Notes under the pieces: generated by a model | Seen by the model: the letters and a program-made list of their open reading frames with translations, nothing else | Databases searched by the model: none | What the model was told of the DNA's origin: nothing | Origin: Thermoplasmata archaeon | GTDB lineage: Archaea; Thermoplasmatota; Thermoplasmata; RBG-16-68-12; SOIM01 | Reading direction: 5' to 3' | NCBI GenBank assembly: GCA_023140195.1 | Contig: JAGLME010000015.1 | Coordinates: 248,001 to 312,000 of the forward strand | DNA length: 64,000 bases | Shown here: piece by piece, positions 23,965-32,267 of the stretch | How the letters are laid out: each line of letters opens with the position of its first letter | Position numbering within the stretch: the first letter of the stretch is position 1 | Program-made: the position numbers and the translations under genes

Positions 23965-26900
23965 CTATTGTTCTGTCGGTTGTTGCTTTTTCTTTCTTCT
24001 CCAGAGAAGCATTGCCACAACGACAGTCACTATTGTCACTAGAATCAGGAGGTAGAGGGGTACTCCGCCCATGAGGCCATTGGGACTGGATGGATTAGTG
24101 TCTATGGTGAACTCCGTTCTCTTCTCGTTGAGGTTACCAGCTCTATCGACTATTCTTACTATGACGGTGTGAGAGCCGTCATCCAACCCCGTGAATGTAT
24201 GTGTAGTTGTCAATCCAACATCCCAAAAGCTCTGGTCGTCCAATGCTACTTCGTAGCGCTCTATCCCTGATGTTTCGTCGTAACCTGTCCATACAACCGT
24301 CACACTGGAAGCGGTCAGGGTTCCATCACTGCCTGGATCGCTAGTTGTCAGAGTATCGATTCTTGGTTCGGTTCTATCAATCTTAAGAGTCAAGGTCTTT
24401 GCGCTTTCGATATTTCCGGCTATGTCAACCGAGTAGAATTCTATCCTATGTGACCCGTCGCTTGTTATGTTGAGCATGCCCGAATAATCCTGCCACACAC
24501 CACTATCTATCCTATAGCTTGTGTGTCGAACATCACTTGTCACATCAGATGCATCGAGCGCAATTGTCACATCGCTTGTATACCATTCATTTGTACCCAG
24601 TGTTCCAGAGAGTGATGAGCCCGTCCTCGGAGGTTTGGTATCAATCTTCAGCTGGACCGACTTCGTGTTCTCAGTATTCCCTGCATTGTCCACTGAGTAG
24701 TACTCCACCGTGTGTATCATATCGCCAGTAACCATGAAGGGAGTGCTGTAGGTCTGCCACATACCCCCATCTATCCTGTAATTCGTCTGCAGAACACCAC
24801 TTGTCACATCTGATGCGTTGAGGGTGATTGTCACCTCACCTGTGTACCATTCATTCAATCCCTGTTTCCCAGAAAATGATGAATCGGTGTCTGGAACTCC
24901 AGTATCAATCTTCAGCTGGACCGATCTTATATTCTCAGCATTCCCTGCGTTGTCCATTGAGTAATACTCCACTGTGTGTATGCCATTGTCACCGACAACG
25001 ATGGGGCCGCCACAAACCTGCCATATGCCCCCATCTATCCTGTAATTCGTCTGCAGAACACCGCTTGTGCCATCGGATCCAATCAGGGTGATTGTCACAT
25101 CACTTACGTACCATCCATTTGTTCCAAGTGTCCCCAAGAGTGATGAACTCGTGCTTGGATTCACAGCATCAATCTTCAGCTGGACCGACTTCGTGTTCTC
25201 AGTATTCCCCGCGTTGTCCACTGAATAGAATTCCACTGTGTGTATCATATCGCCAGTAACCATGAAGGGAGTGTTGTAGGTCTGCCACATACCCCCATCT
25301 ATCCTGTAATTCGTCTGCAGAACACCACTTGCCACATCAGATGCACTGAGGGTGATTGTTACTTCAGTTGTATACCATCCATTTGTTCCAAGTGTCCCCA
25401 AGAGTGATGAACTCGTGCTTGGAAGCACAGTGTCAATCTTTACTTGGACCGATTTCGTGCTTTCGATGTTCCCTGCGTTGTCCACTGAGTAATACTCCAC
25501 CGTGTGTATCATATCACCAGTAACCATGAAGGGAGTGTTGTAGGTCTGCCAAATGCCCCCATCTATCCTGTAATTCGTCTGCAGAACACCACTTGTCACA
25601 TCTGATGCGTTGAGGGTGATTGTTACTTCAGTTGTATACCATCCGTTTCCTCCTGATGTCCCGGAGAGTGCGGAGCCCGAGCTCGGAGCCACAGTGTCAA
25701 TCTTCACTTGGACCGATTTCGTGCTTTCGACATTCCCTACATTGTCTACTGAGTAGTACTCCATTGTGTGTATCCCATTCGCACTGACAATGAAAGACCC
25801 GCTGTAAGCCTGCCACGAGCCTCCATCTATTCTGTAGTTCGTGTATTGAACACCACTTGTGACATCAAATGCGTTGAGTGTGACTGTAACAGGGGAAATG
25901 TACCAGCTGTTTGCTCCTATGGTCCCAGCAAGGCTTGAACTGGTGCTTGGCGCAACGGTATCAATCGTAACCGTGTCTGAGCCATACGAAGTCTCCCAAT
26001 TGCCAACAGTATTCCTTGCCCTTGTTTCAATAACATGGGCGCCATCAGAGAGGGAGGCTGTGATGAATTCAAATGATTCCACAGCTTCATCAAAAGCGCC
26101 ATCAGAGGCCGTGGCCGGTAGCCAGGGCCCGCCGTCCACTCTGTACTGAACGTCTATTATCGCGTTAATGCTCACGTCATTGCCCGCGTTAACTCTGCGT
26201 CCATCAAAGAACTCATAATACTTCGGATTTCGGTTCTCGAGAGGGACTTCTTCAGCAAGGCCTGTATATGATAGAGAACTACTGGTTGTGGGATTGGGGA
26301 CATAAGGGTCTAGGTTCGTGTTGGGGATCGTATCTTCTGGATCCAGAAGCCCGTCAGCGTCACTATCGAACCAGCCGATTTGTCCCACTGTCCCAGCGGA
26401 AAGGGACCATGAAGCTGTGTCCATCATGCAACCGGAATTGTCGGTCTCACGGACATTGAGATAACCACTGTATTCCCCGGGATCCATATATTCATCCGTC
26501 GCGTAGAACATATGTCCTGTCTCGTGAGCTAGGACCTGGTCCATCCTGTCTATCCCCCAACCGTTGTTATCGTAAGTCATCATGACGAAGGGGCCTCCCC
26601 AAATAAAGGCATACGCAGAGAATCCATCTTCGAAAGATCCGTCTGGATCGTTGAGACTGTCCACTACGAAGATTGTATATGCCCAGTTCTTGTTGTATGT
26701 GCTTCTCACGTAGTTGTTCAAATCCCTGACCTGCCGGTAGAAATCCCCGGAAGTATACCCGAGATTCCCCAGGATTTCATTGATCCACAGACTTTGGTCA
26801 TAATAGGGCCTCGTAATTGGTTCATAGCTTGTTGGCTGTGCTCCGTAGGTGTAGATGTTGAATTCGAGACGTCCATTGGGGATTTGTGATTCCCACCAGT

Positions 26901-27474
26901 CCAAACCAATCAATATCTTGTCATAAACAGCATCCATACGTGTGGAGTCCCAAGTTTCGGTATCTGGATCAATTGCACCATCGCTCTCAGCAAATATCGT
27001 GGTGACTGCCACGGTGCCTATCATATATTCTGTTTGGTCTTCTGGTCCTGGGGGACTTTGCGGCAAACGAGGCGGAGGCGACTGAAGCACAGGTTCTTGG
27101 GCCTCGCCGTCTGGAAGCGACTCGTTCCCACTACTGTATTCAGACCGACCATCTGGTCCCGAGGGACTTCGTGGCAAAGAAGAAATAGGCAACGGCAATG
27201 CGGGTTTGTGACGCTCACCACTAACAGCGAATTCTGTCATATCGCTTTCAAATCCTTCCTGAGCTCTTTGCAGTCCTTCCGAAATCAGGGGATTTCTCGT
27301 TTCATATGAGATTCTTGGCGTGTGTCCGCTCAATGTTGCCGGATTGTCTAACGAACCTGTTGAGGTTCTTATTGAGAATTCTCCTGCGCTCACTTCCTGT
27401 GGCACATAACCCATAATCCCTAGTCCAACAGACGTTACTATCGATACTGCTAACAGAACGCAGCAACCTTTCAT
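23965..27474 (-). CDS. Secreted, membrane-anchored HExxH metallopeptidase with long Ig-like array
   Basis: 1169 residues. A signal peptide (VLLAVSIVTSVGLGIMGYV) and a Pro/Ser-rich spacer with two similar segments precede the peptidase domain (about 150-400). Its zinc site is VLAHETGHMFYATDEY, with His-Glu-x-x-His and a downstream Asp as probable third ligand, followed by CMMDTAS in place of a Met-turn. After it come six Ig-like units of about 88 residues (DTVAPSTSSSL ... YRIDGG ... YYSVDNAGN), a seventh divergent unit, a transmembrane helix (LYLLILVTIVTVVVAMLLW) and a basic tail. It would act as an ecto-protease held at the cell surface. GGAGGCGTGA lies before ATG 27474. Confidence 0.85.
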   Translation of the reverse strand: MKGCCVLLAVSIVTSVGLGIMGYVPQEVSAGEFSIRTSTGSLDNPATLSGHTPRISYETRNPLISEGLQRAQEGFESDMTEFAVSGERHKPALPLPISSLPRSPSGPDGRSEYSSGNESLPDGEAQEPVLQSPPPRLPQSPPGPEDQTEYMIGTVAVTTIFAESDGAIDPDTETWDSTRMDAVYDKILIGLDWWESQIPNGRLEFNIYTYGAQPTSYEPITRPYYDQSLWINEILGNLGYTSGDFYRQVRDLNNYVRSTYNKNWAYTIFVVDSLNDPDGSFEDGFSAYAFIWGGPFVMMTYDNNGWGIDRMDQVLAHETGHMFYATDEYMDPGEYSGYLNVRETDNSGCMMDTASWSLSAGTVGQIGWFDSDADGLLDPEDTIPNTNLDPYVPNPTTSSSLSYTGLAEEVPLENRNPKYYEFFDGRRVNAGNDVSINAIIDVQYRVDGGPWLPATASDGAFDEAVESFEFITASLSDGAHVIETRARNTVGNWETSYGSDTVTIDTVAPSTSSSLAGTIGANSWYISPVTVTLNAFDVTSGVQYTNYRIDGGSWQAYSGSFIVSANGIHTMEYYSVDNVGNVESTKSVQVKIDTVAPSSGSALSGTSGGNGWYTTEVTITLNASDVTSGVLQTNYRIDGGIWQTYNTPFMVTGDMIHTVEYYSVDNAGNIESTKSVQVKIDTVLPSTSSSLLGTLGTNGWYTTEVTITLSASDVASGVLQTNYRIDGGMWQTYNTPFMVTGDMIHTVEFYSVDNAGNTENTKSVQLKIDAVNPSTSSSLLGTLGTNGWYVSDVTITLIGSDGTSGVLQTNYRIDGGIWQVCGGPIVVGDNGIHTVEYYSMDNAGNAENIRSVQLKIDTGVPDTDSSFSGKQGLNEWYTGEVTITLNASDVTSGVLQTNYRIDGGMWQTYSTPFMVTGDMIHTVEYYSVDNAGNTENTKSVQLKIDTKPPRTGSSLSGTLGTNEWYTSDVTIALDASDVTSDVRHTSYRIDSGVWQDYSGMLNITSDGSHRIEFYSVDIAGNIESAKTLTLKIDRTEPRIDTLTTSDPGSDGTLTASSVTVVWTGYDETSGIERYEVALDDQSFWDVGLTTTHTFTGLDDGSHTVIVRIVDRAGNLNEKRTEFTIDTNPSSPNGLMGGVPLYLLILVTIVTVVVAMLLWRRKKKQQPTEQ
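24370..25990 (-). repeat. Tandem Ig-like coding repeats (about 264-bp period)
   Basis: Within the metallopeptidase gene, six units of about 88 codons are nearly identical over long DNA stretches. For example, ctatcctgtaattcgtctgc occurs near 24773, 25034, 25298 and 25562. Such homogeneity implies recent expansion or gene conversion. Confidence 0.8.
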
Positions 27475-27908
27475 AATTCGTCACGCCTCCACGTCTCTGT
27501 TCACCGGTTCGCCATTCCTCTGTAGGCATACCGTCTTGTTCTTACTTAAGTCTTATTTCACATTGTCCAATAGAAGGCTCGCAGGATGGAATCGTGAGGA
27601 TGTCACTTCTGACTGGTGGCTTCTCCAGAGAAATGTCCTTTCACAGGCTGGCGTAGAGTTGTCCAACTTCATATTGAACTAAGTCATTCTCATAGCTACT
27701 CTTCAAGCACAACTAGACACAAAGATAACAAGGGACGGAAGGACTCTGATTGATACCTCGGTTCTCTGATTGCAGCAATAACATATCTACGGGGTTCCGT
27801 TGCTTATCGTGTTGTAGAGAAGACTCAAAAACATCAGCTTGCCCTGGAAACGTCGCAGAACAATGAGAACTACGACATTCCTTCCATTTTTGAGGGCCCG
27901 CAGGAGGC
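27475..27908. other. Intergenic region upstream of the metallopeptidase
   Basis: Holds the promoter side of the metallopeptidase gene and palindromic repeat copy 7. No gene is supported. Confidence 0.45.
27851..27879 (+). repeat. Palindromic repeat copy 7 (CGTCG-N18-GACATT)
   Basis: CGTCG-N18-GACATTCCTTC, then CCATTTTT. It shares CAATGAGAAC-ACGACATTC with copy 1. It precedes a degraded gene end instead of following an intact gene. Confidence 0.7.
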
Positions 27909-28184
27909 TTGGCTTGTAATCTCACGGTGGCAGGAATCGTTCCTCATAATACATCAATACAACTCAAATCTGGCTGGAACCTTGTCGGGTTCCCTTCCTT
28001 CAACTCCTCCTACACAGCTGCAGATTTGAAATCGAGCACCGGGTCTTCAAGAATAGAGGGATACGATCCGTTGTCGACTCCGTATTATCTGCGAGAGTTG
28101 GGGGATTTGGAGATTCTTGAACCAGGATATGAATACTGGGTCTGAGTAGAGTCCAATGCAACATGGATTGTTAAGTCCTCGTAG
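27909..28184 (+). pseudogene. C-terminal remnant of a secreted repeat protein with an in-frame stop
   Basis: The open frame reads TSIQLKSGWNLVGFPSF, then YTAADLKSSTG and a run ending EPGYEYWV, a pattern common at the C-terminus of archaeal and bacterial secreted propeller or dockerin-type proteins. TGA at 28143 interrupts it; reading on gives VESNATWIVKSS and a second stop at 28182, exactly the expected continuation (GYxYWVxVxxxxTWxV). There is no signal peptide or N-terminal domain. It is therefore the tail of a deleted gene, carrying at least one nonsense change. Confidence 0.6.
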
Positions 28185-28217
28185 GTGCAAATCAATCTGT
28201 CAGATTATGAAGACAAC

Positions 28218-28442
28218 TTAACTCTTGTAGTCGAGCAAAGTCAGCCAATTGTCCAGTTTTATCCGAAACTCCTCAACTGTCAACTCTGCCTTCTCTGAGG
28301 AAATCAACAATCGAAGGGGATGGTCGGAAGGAAGATGAGAAGACACAAGCGCTTTGATTCCCTTCGTAGAGATAGCCCGCGGAATATCATCCTGAGCACG
28401 ATCCTCACGAGTCTGTCTGTTTTGAGATGTTCGCTCTTTCAT
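28218..28442 (-). CDS. Small hypothetical protein
   Basis: 74 residues, basic N-terminal half and a helical C-terminal half (SEKAELTVEEFRIKLDNWLTLLD). No family is recognised and there are no cysteines or membrane segments. No clear ribosome site was found. Protein-like composition is the only support, so it may be spurious. Confidence 0.4.
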   Translation of the reverse strand: MKERTSQNRQTREDRAQDDIPRAISTKGIKALVSSHLPSDHPLRLLISSEKAELTVEEFRIKLDNWLTLLDYKS

Positions 28443-28600
28443 CGCACCACCGCTCCAAAAAGCACCAAGAGCCCTCCCTGTTCGTGTCCCGTGGTCACAT
28501 GAGTGATTCTATGCCTTTCAGAACCCGCTGTGAAAACCCGCTCCAAGTGCTTTCTGGAGGCAACTCCCTTTAATGAAATCCAAAGCCTGTCTGTCATAGT

Positions 28601-30109
28601 CTACTCCTCATCATCAGGACCCCCATCCTCCTGGCGTCCAAAGAAATAGCATCCCTCTTCCCCGCAACCTTTGCACTCTTCATCGCACTCAGTTCCCGAT
28701 GCCCATCGATCCTCGCACCTGAACCCCCTGCAGTGTTTCTTGTCACATCGATCCGGTGCTTCTATGCATCTGATCATGCAACTGTCGAACTCAGTACAGA
28801 ACTTGCACTCTCCATCGTTCTCACATCTGGCCTGACAGTGGAAGCGGCACCTATCGCAGTACCCATCACAGAATCTTCCCTGACAATTGTCTCTCTGACA
28901 TCTCCTGCAGGCTATCTTTTTGGGCCGACCGCCACAAGTCTCTTCCACATCTTCTTCCTCTATCGATTCCTCCTCTTCGGGGGACGTCTCCTTTTCATAT
29001 CCACCTCCTTCGTCCATCTTCACATCAACCTCCTTTTTTTCATTCTCATCATCGGACCCGGGGGTACAACCTACGCACCCCAATTTCATCAAGTTCCTCC
29101 TCCTGCACTCGTTCTCACACTTCAACGAACAGAAACTGAGGTGGCAGAGCTCGGCCATCTCCACGAGCACGTTCGGGACCCTTCGACCGCACTTGTGGCA
29201 CACTTTCGACCCGTTACACTCATGGTTCTCGTAGCACTCATCTAGGGAGTCGTTGCAGAAGATCTCCTTGCAGAAACCGCAACGGATCAGGGAGGACGGA
29301 ACCTCCAGGCACTTTGAGCATCTCTCCTCGCGGACTCGTTTGGCAAGGTCCTGATTGTCTCCGCACATCTCACTAGAAGACTTCTGGATTGGTTCTGGCA
29401 TGATTCTCTGGGTTGCGGGCAGGATGGTTGTTGTCGCGGAGTCGATGTCTGCTTTGACAGGCTTGACGCTCATCTCTGCCTTTGCAGGTAATTCCTCAGC
29501 TGGCATCCTGACCTTTCTCTTCAGAATGAGCCTCTTTTTCGGCTTCTTGACTTCAGTTCCTTCTTTCAGGGAGACTGGAGATATGTCGAAATTCTTCTGT
29601 GGATGAGATGGACGGGGCGTTTGCGTGACGATTCTGTTGTTGTCAGCTATTTTGAGACTTTCCCAGAGTCGCAAACTCGGTTTTGTCGTCAGGATGGAAT
29701 AGGATCCCGAACCATGTTGAGCGAGTTCCTCGCGGCTTGGAGGCTGATCATATGTCTTGATGTGTCGGAGCTGTCCTCGGCGATTTCTCTTCCTAACGAC
29801 CCATCTTTGGTTCAAAAGGGAGGCGAGGTTCTCATGGTTTGGATCGGGTTTCTTGTCCGAAGGATTGGTGTTCTTGGCTTGGAAAGCACCAAGGAGAAGA
29901 AGCATCAGGTTTAGCAGGATCCCAAGGCTCAGGGCTCGGCGGAGGATGCCTTGGAGCCAGCCGAGGCTCAGACCGAGGCTTGGAATGCTTACTCCTGACC
30001 GAGGCTTTGTATTGCCCCCGTGCATTGCTTCCGAGGATTCGCAAGTTCCCGAACTCGGTCCTCTGTAGGACATTTGCATGCACCTTGTCGCGAGATTCTT
30101 CCGAGACAT
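28601..30109 (-). CDS. Cysteine-rich protein with one membrane helix and several zinc-finger-like clusters
   Basis: Up to 502 residues; the true start may be an internal Met. A hydrophobic helix (SLGILLNLMLLLLGAF) lies near residues 60-77. Basic and proline-rich segments follow, including repeated KKPKKRLILKRK-type stretches. From about 255 to the end there are more than forty cysteines: CSKCLEVP ... CGFC ... CYENHEC, CHKCGRR, CSLKCENEC, an acidic spacer, then CRRCQRDNCQGRFCDGYC and further clusters. The spacing suggests repeated treble-clef or knuckle zinc sites, with no known family. It is divergent from the wHTH gene at 30202 across a 92-base shared promoter region. A membrane-anchored zinc protein of unknown role. 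Confidence 0.65.
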   Translation of the reverse strand: MSRKNLATRCMQMSYRGPSSGTCESSEAMHGGNTKPRSGVSIPSLGLSLGWLQGILRRALSLGILLNLMLLLLGAFQAKNTNPSDKKPDPNHENLASLLNQRWVVRKRNRRGQLRHIKTYDQPPSREELAQHGSGSYSILTTKPSLRLWESLKIADNNRIVTQTPRPSHPQKNFDISPVSLKEGTEVKKPKKRLILKRKVRMPAEELPAKAEMSVKPVKADIDSATTTILPATQRIMPEPIQKSSSEMCGDNQDLAKRVREERCSKCLEVPSSLIRCGFCKEIFCNDSLDECYENHECNGSKVCHKCGRRVPNVLVEMAELCHLSFCSLKCENECRRRNLMKLGCVGCTPGSDDENEKKEVDVKMDEGGGYEKETSPEEEESIEEEDVEETCGGRPKKIACRRCQRDNCQGRFCDGYCDRCRFHCQARCENDGECKFCTEFDSCMIRCIEAPDRCDKKHCRGFRCEDRWASGTECDEECKGCGEEGCYFFGRQEDGGPDDEE

Positions 30110-30129
30110 CCAAGAATCAAATGGCGATA

Positions 30130-30160
30130 CGTTTTTAAGCTATTTTGTTGTTTAACTAAA
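30130..30160. promoter_or_regulatory. Divergent promoter region between cysteine-rich and winged-helix genes
   Basis: The 92-base gap contains CGTTTTTAAGC and TTGTTTAACTAAAG, which can serve as TATA elements in opposite directions, 20-60 bases from the two starts. Confidence 0.4.
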
Positions 30161-30201
30161 GAGATTGAGGAATTTCCATAGAAATAGCTAAAGGTGGGCG
30201 A

Positions 30202-31092
30202 ATGGGAAGGAAGTCCAAGATCAAGTCGCCTGAAGAGTACTTCGTCAGGGAACCTTTCGCCTCGGTGTTGCGTGTTCTTCACTCAGCAACCGATCCCAAC
30301 GGAGAATGGATAAGGTTGAAGCCCAAAGAGATTCGCCAACGAATGAAATCTGTTGAAATTTCTGCCAGCAGATTGTCGCAGGTCTTGGGCGAGTTGGTCT
30401 CATGGGGGCTTGTGGAGAAGAATTCTGAAGGGTATGCATTTTCAGAGGATTGGGTCTTTGATCTGAGGAAGGACTACATCCGGTTCTGGGTATCCAACTG
30501 CGAATGCGGCGAAATAGCTTGGCGAAATGAAGGCTGGGCGATCCTGGGAGTGGGTCTAGATGATTCTGTGGAGTCTGCAGAGATCAGGCGCGAAGTCATG
30601 GATTTGGCCACAAAGACTGGTTATCTTAGAGAGAAGATTCACAACTTGATGGTCAAGGAGCGATTGAAGGGCATTGCTGAGCATTTGAGGAAGGTGTTGA
30701 ATTCCAGTGAGCTTTCCGAAAAGAAGAAGGGTTACGTTCTTCACTATGTGAGAAAGGAGGTGAGGTACCCATTCATTGTGAGGGCCGCACACAAGTTGCC
30801 CGATGAGGAGAAGGGGGAGAAGGAAGATGTCAAGAGCAAGGCTGAAGCACGACTGGAAATCGATGTCAGGAAGTATGAGCCTGAGTGGGGATCGATAATG
30901 GTCCCGAAGTTGAAGAGCGAGAAGTTGTCACGAGTAATTTTGGACATTGCGAAGGAGTATGACAAGGGAAGAGAGTCTGAATTCGACCGTGAGTGGCTTG
31001 ATTGGTTGTTCTTTGAAGAGTTTTCACAAAGTGATTTTCAATTCGAATGCGGTCCATTGCTTGCATTTGGGGATTTCACTAAGATACCTTGA
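30202..31092 (+). CDS. Winged-helix domain protein of unknown function
   Basis: 296 residues. Residues about 15-90 form a winged helix (FASVLRVLHSA ... LKPKEIRQRMKSVEISASRLSQVLGELVSWGLVEKNSEGYAFS). A longer helical and mixed domain follows without recognised motifs; it contains an acidic/basic linker (EEKGEKEDVKSKAEAR) and ends FGDFTKIP. The wHTH suggests DNA-binding regulation, perhaps of the divergent cysteine-rich gene. There are no nuclease residues I can identify. It opens the defence-like half of the element. Confidence 0.65.
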   Translation: MGRKSKIKSPEEYFVREPFASVLRVLHSATDPNGEWIRLKPKEIRQRMKSVEISASRLSQVLGELVSWGLVEKNSEGYAFSEDWVFDLRKDYIRFWVSNCECGEIAWRNEGWAILGVGLDDSVESAEIRREVMDLATKTGYLREKIHNLMVKERLKGIAEHLRKVLNSSELSEKKKGYVLHYVRKEVRYPFIVRAAHKLPDEEKGEKEDVKSKAEARLEIDVRKYEPEWGSIMVPKLKSEKLSRVILDIAKEYDKGRESEFDREWLDWLFFEEFSQSDFQFECGPLLAFGDFTKIP

Positions 31093-31257
31093 CCTGAGCA
31101 TTCGTGAAACCGCATGATTTGTCAGGAATGCCACAGTACAACGGCTTGCCTGCAGGTTGTGTGAGGAATCTAGTTCTCTTCAGCGCGGCAACATCTTTGT
31201 CAAGAGAAACACTTTCTTATATCGAGGAAAGAGTATCTCGCAAGGAGGAGATTGCTG

Positions 31258-32081
31258 ATGCATTGGGAGATTACTAGGACCCGAGGAAGGCGTGAAATAG
31301 GATCCAAATTTGAGATTGAGTTGAGAGGAAGGAGGGGGACCGGAGACAGACTCTCTTACAGAGTCTTGGGTGTTACCGGGGATTTCTACCTTCAGGGGGG
31401 TGTTTCACGTCGAGATTTATACCAATCTCAAAGACTCTTGACAGTGGAATAATCAAAGTCAATGTCACACTAAGTTTGAAGCCCACGGATATAGAACTGA
31501 TTGAAACAAAGAGGGCTGGTAATGACCTTGAACTCTCAGCAACAATGAACACACTTTTTGTGCGTTCAAACACGGTTCATAGCGAAATCAGATTCGAGGA
31601 CATCGGTTGGGACCAAATAGGAGCTCAACAGAGTAGGCTCTCGCAACGCGAATGGCTGAAGTGCCTGAAGGAAATGGGTTATGGAGACTACTTTGTGATT
31701 GAAATCCCGGTTCCCGAGATTCCAGAGAAGCCCGAGGCTCAAGAAGTGGCAAAAAGGCTGGAAAGAGCGCGGGAAATGCTCTGGAAGCATGAGAACAAGG
31801 AAGTGGTCGCCGAACTCCGACTGGCGCTGGAAGATTTGAGAAAACTCATTCACGTACCAAAGAAGAAATTGAAAGCCAGCATTGTCTCAAAGATAGACGC
31901 GAATTCTCCTGGACAGGAGGAATATCCGAAGAAAAGCGAGAGAATTGACAAAATGGAGAAACAGCTATGGGTCTTCCTTCATATCGCACATCACACAGGA
32001 TACGAAGTCACTCGAGAGGATGCAGAGCTCGCCATTATGGCTACTGTGCCTTTAGTCCGATATTTCTTGAGATGCTTGTGA
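31258..32081 (+). pseudogene. Hypothetical gene with an apparent frameshift at a GGGGGG run
   Basis: AAGGAGGAG, eight bases before ATG 31258, is one of the best ribosome sites in the window, yet its frame stops at 31452. The next frame is open from about 31321 and reads protein-like sequence (SRFIPISKTLDSGIIKVNV) straight into the track ORF 31476-32081, which has only a TTG start. Loss of one G in the six-G run at 31395-31400 would explain the break. Rejoined, the protein is about 274 residues: a beta-rich N-terminal half, then a helical half with KRLERAREMLWKHENKEVV. No family is recognised. It may be a natural mutation, programmed slippage or a sequencing error. Confidence 0.55.
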
Positions 32082-32267
32082 AAAGGGCAATCGCCTCATA
32101 CTGCCTCTCAAAGACAATTCGACATTACGTTGGAGTAGAGTTCGAAAACCATTGCCTGGACCTCGTCAATTCAACGCAAAGATCTAAGAAGGGACACGTC
32201 ACATTTCTGTGTAGTGCTGAAGATAACCTTGTGCTATCTCAGGACGCACCGAAGACAGAATGCTAAC

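Noticed and set aside
4794-27879. Interpretation of the palindromic repeats as integron attC sites
   Set aside because: attC sites need RYYYAAC and GTTRRRY boxes and are usually longer. The seven copies lack these boxes, lie on both strands, and the integrase adjoins a tRNA, as in ordinary integrative elements.
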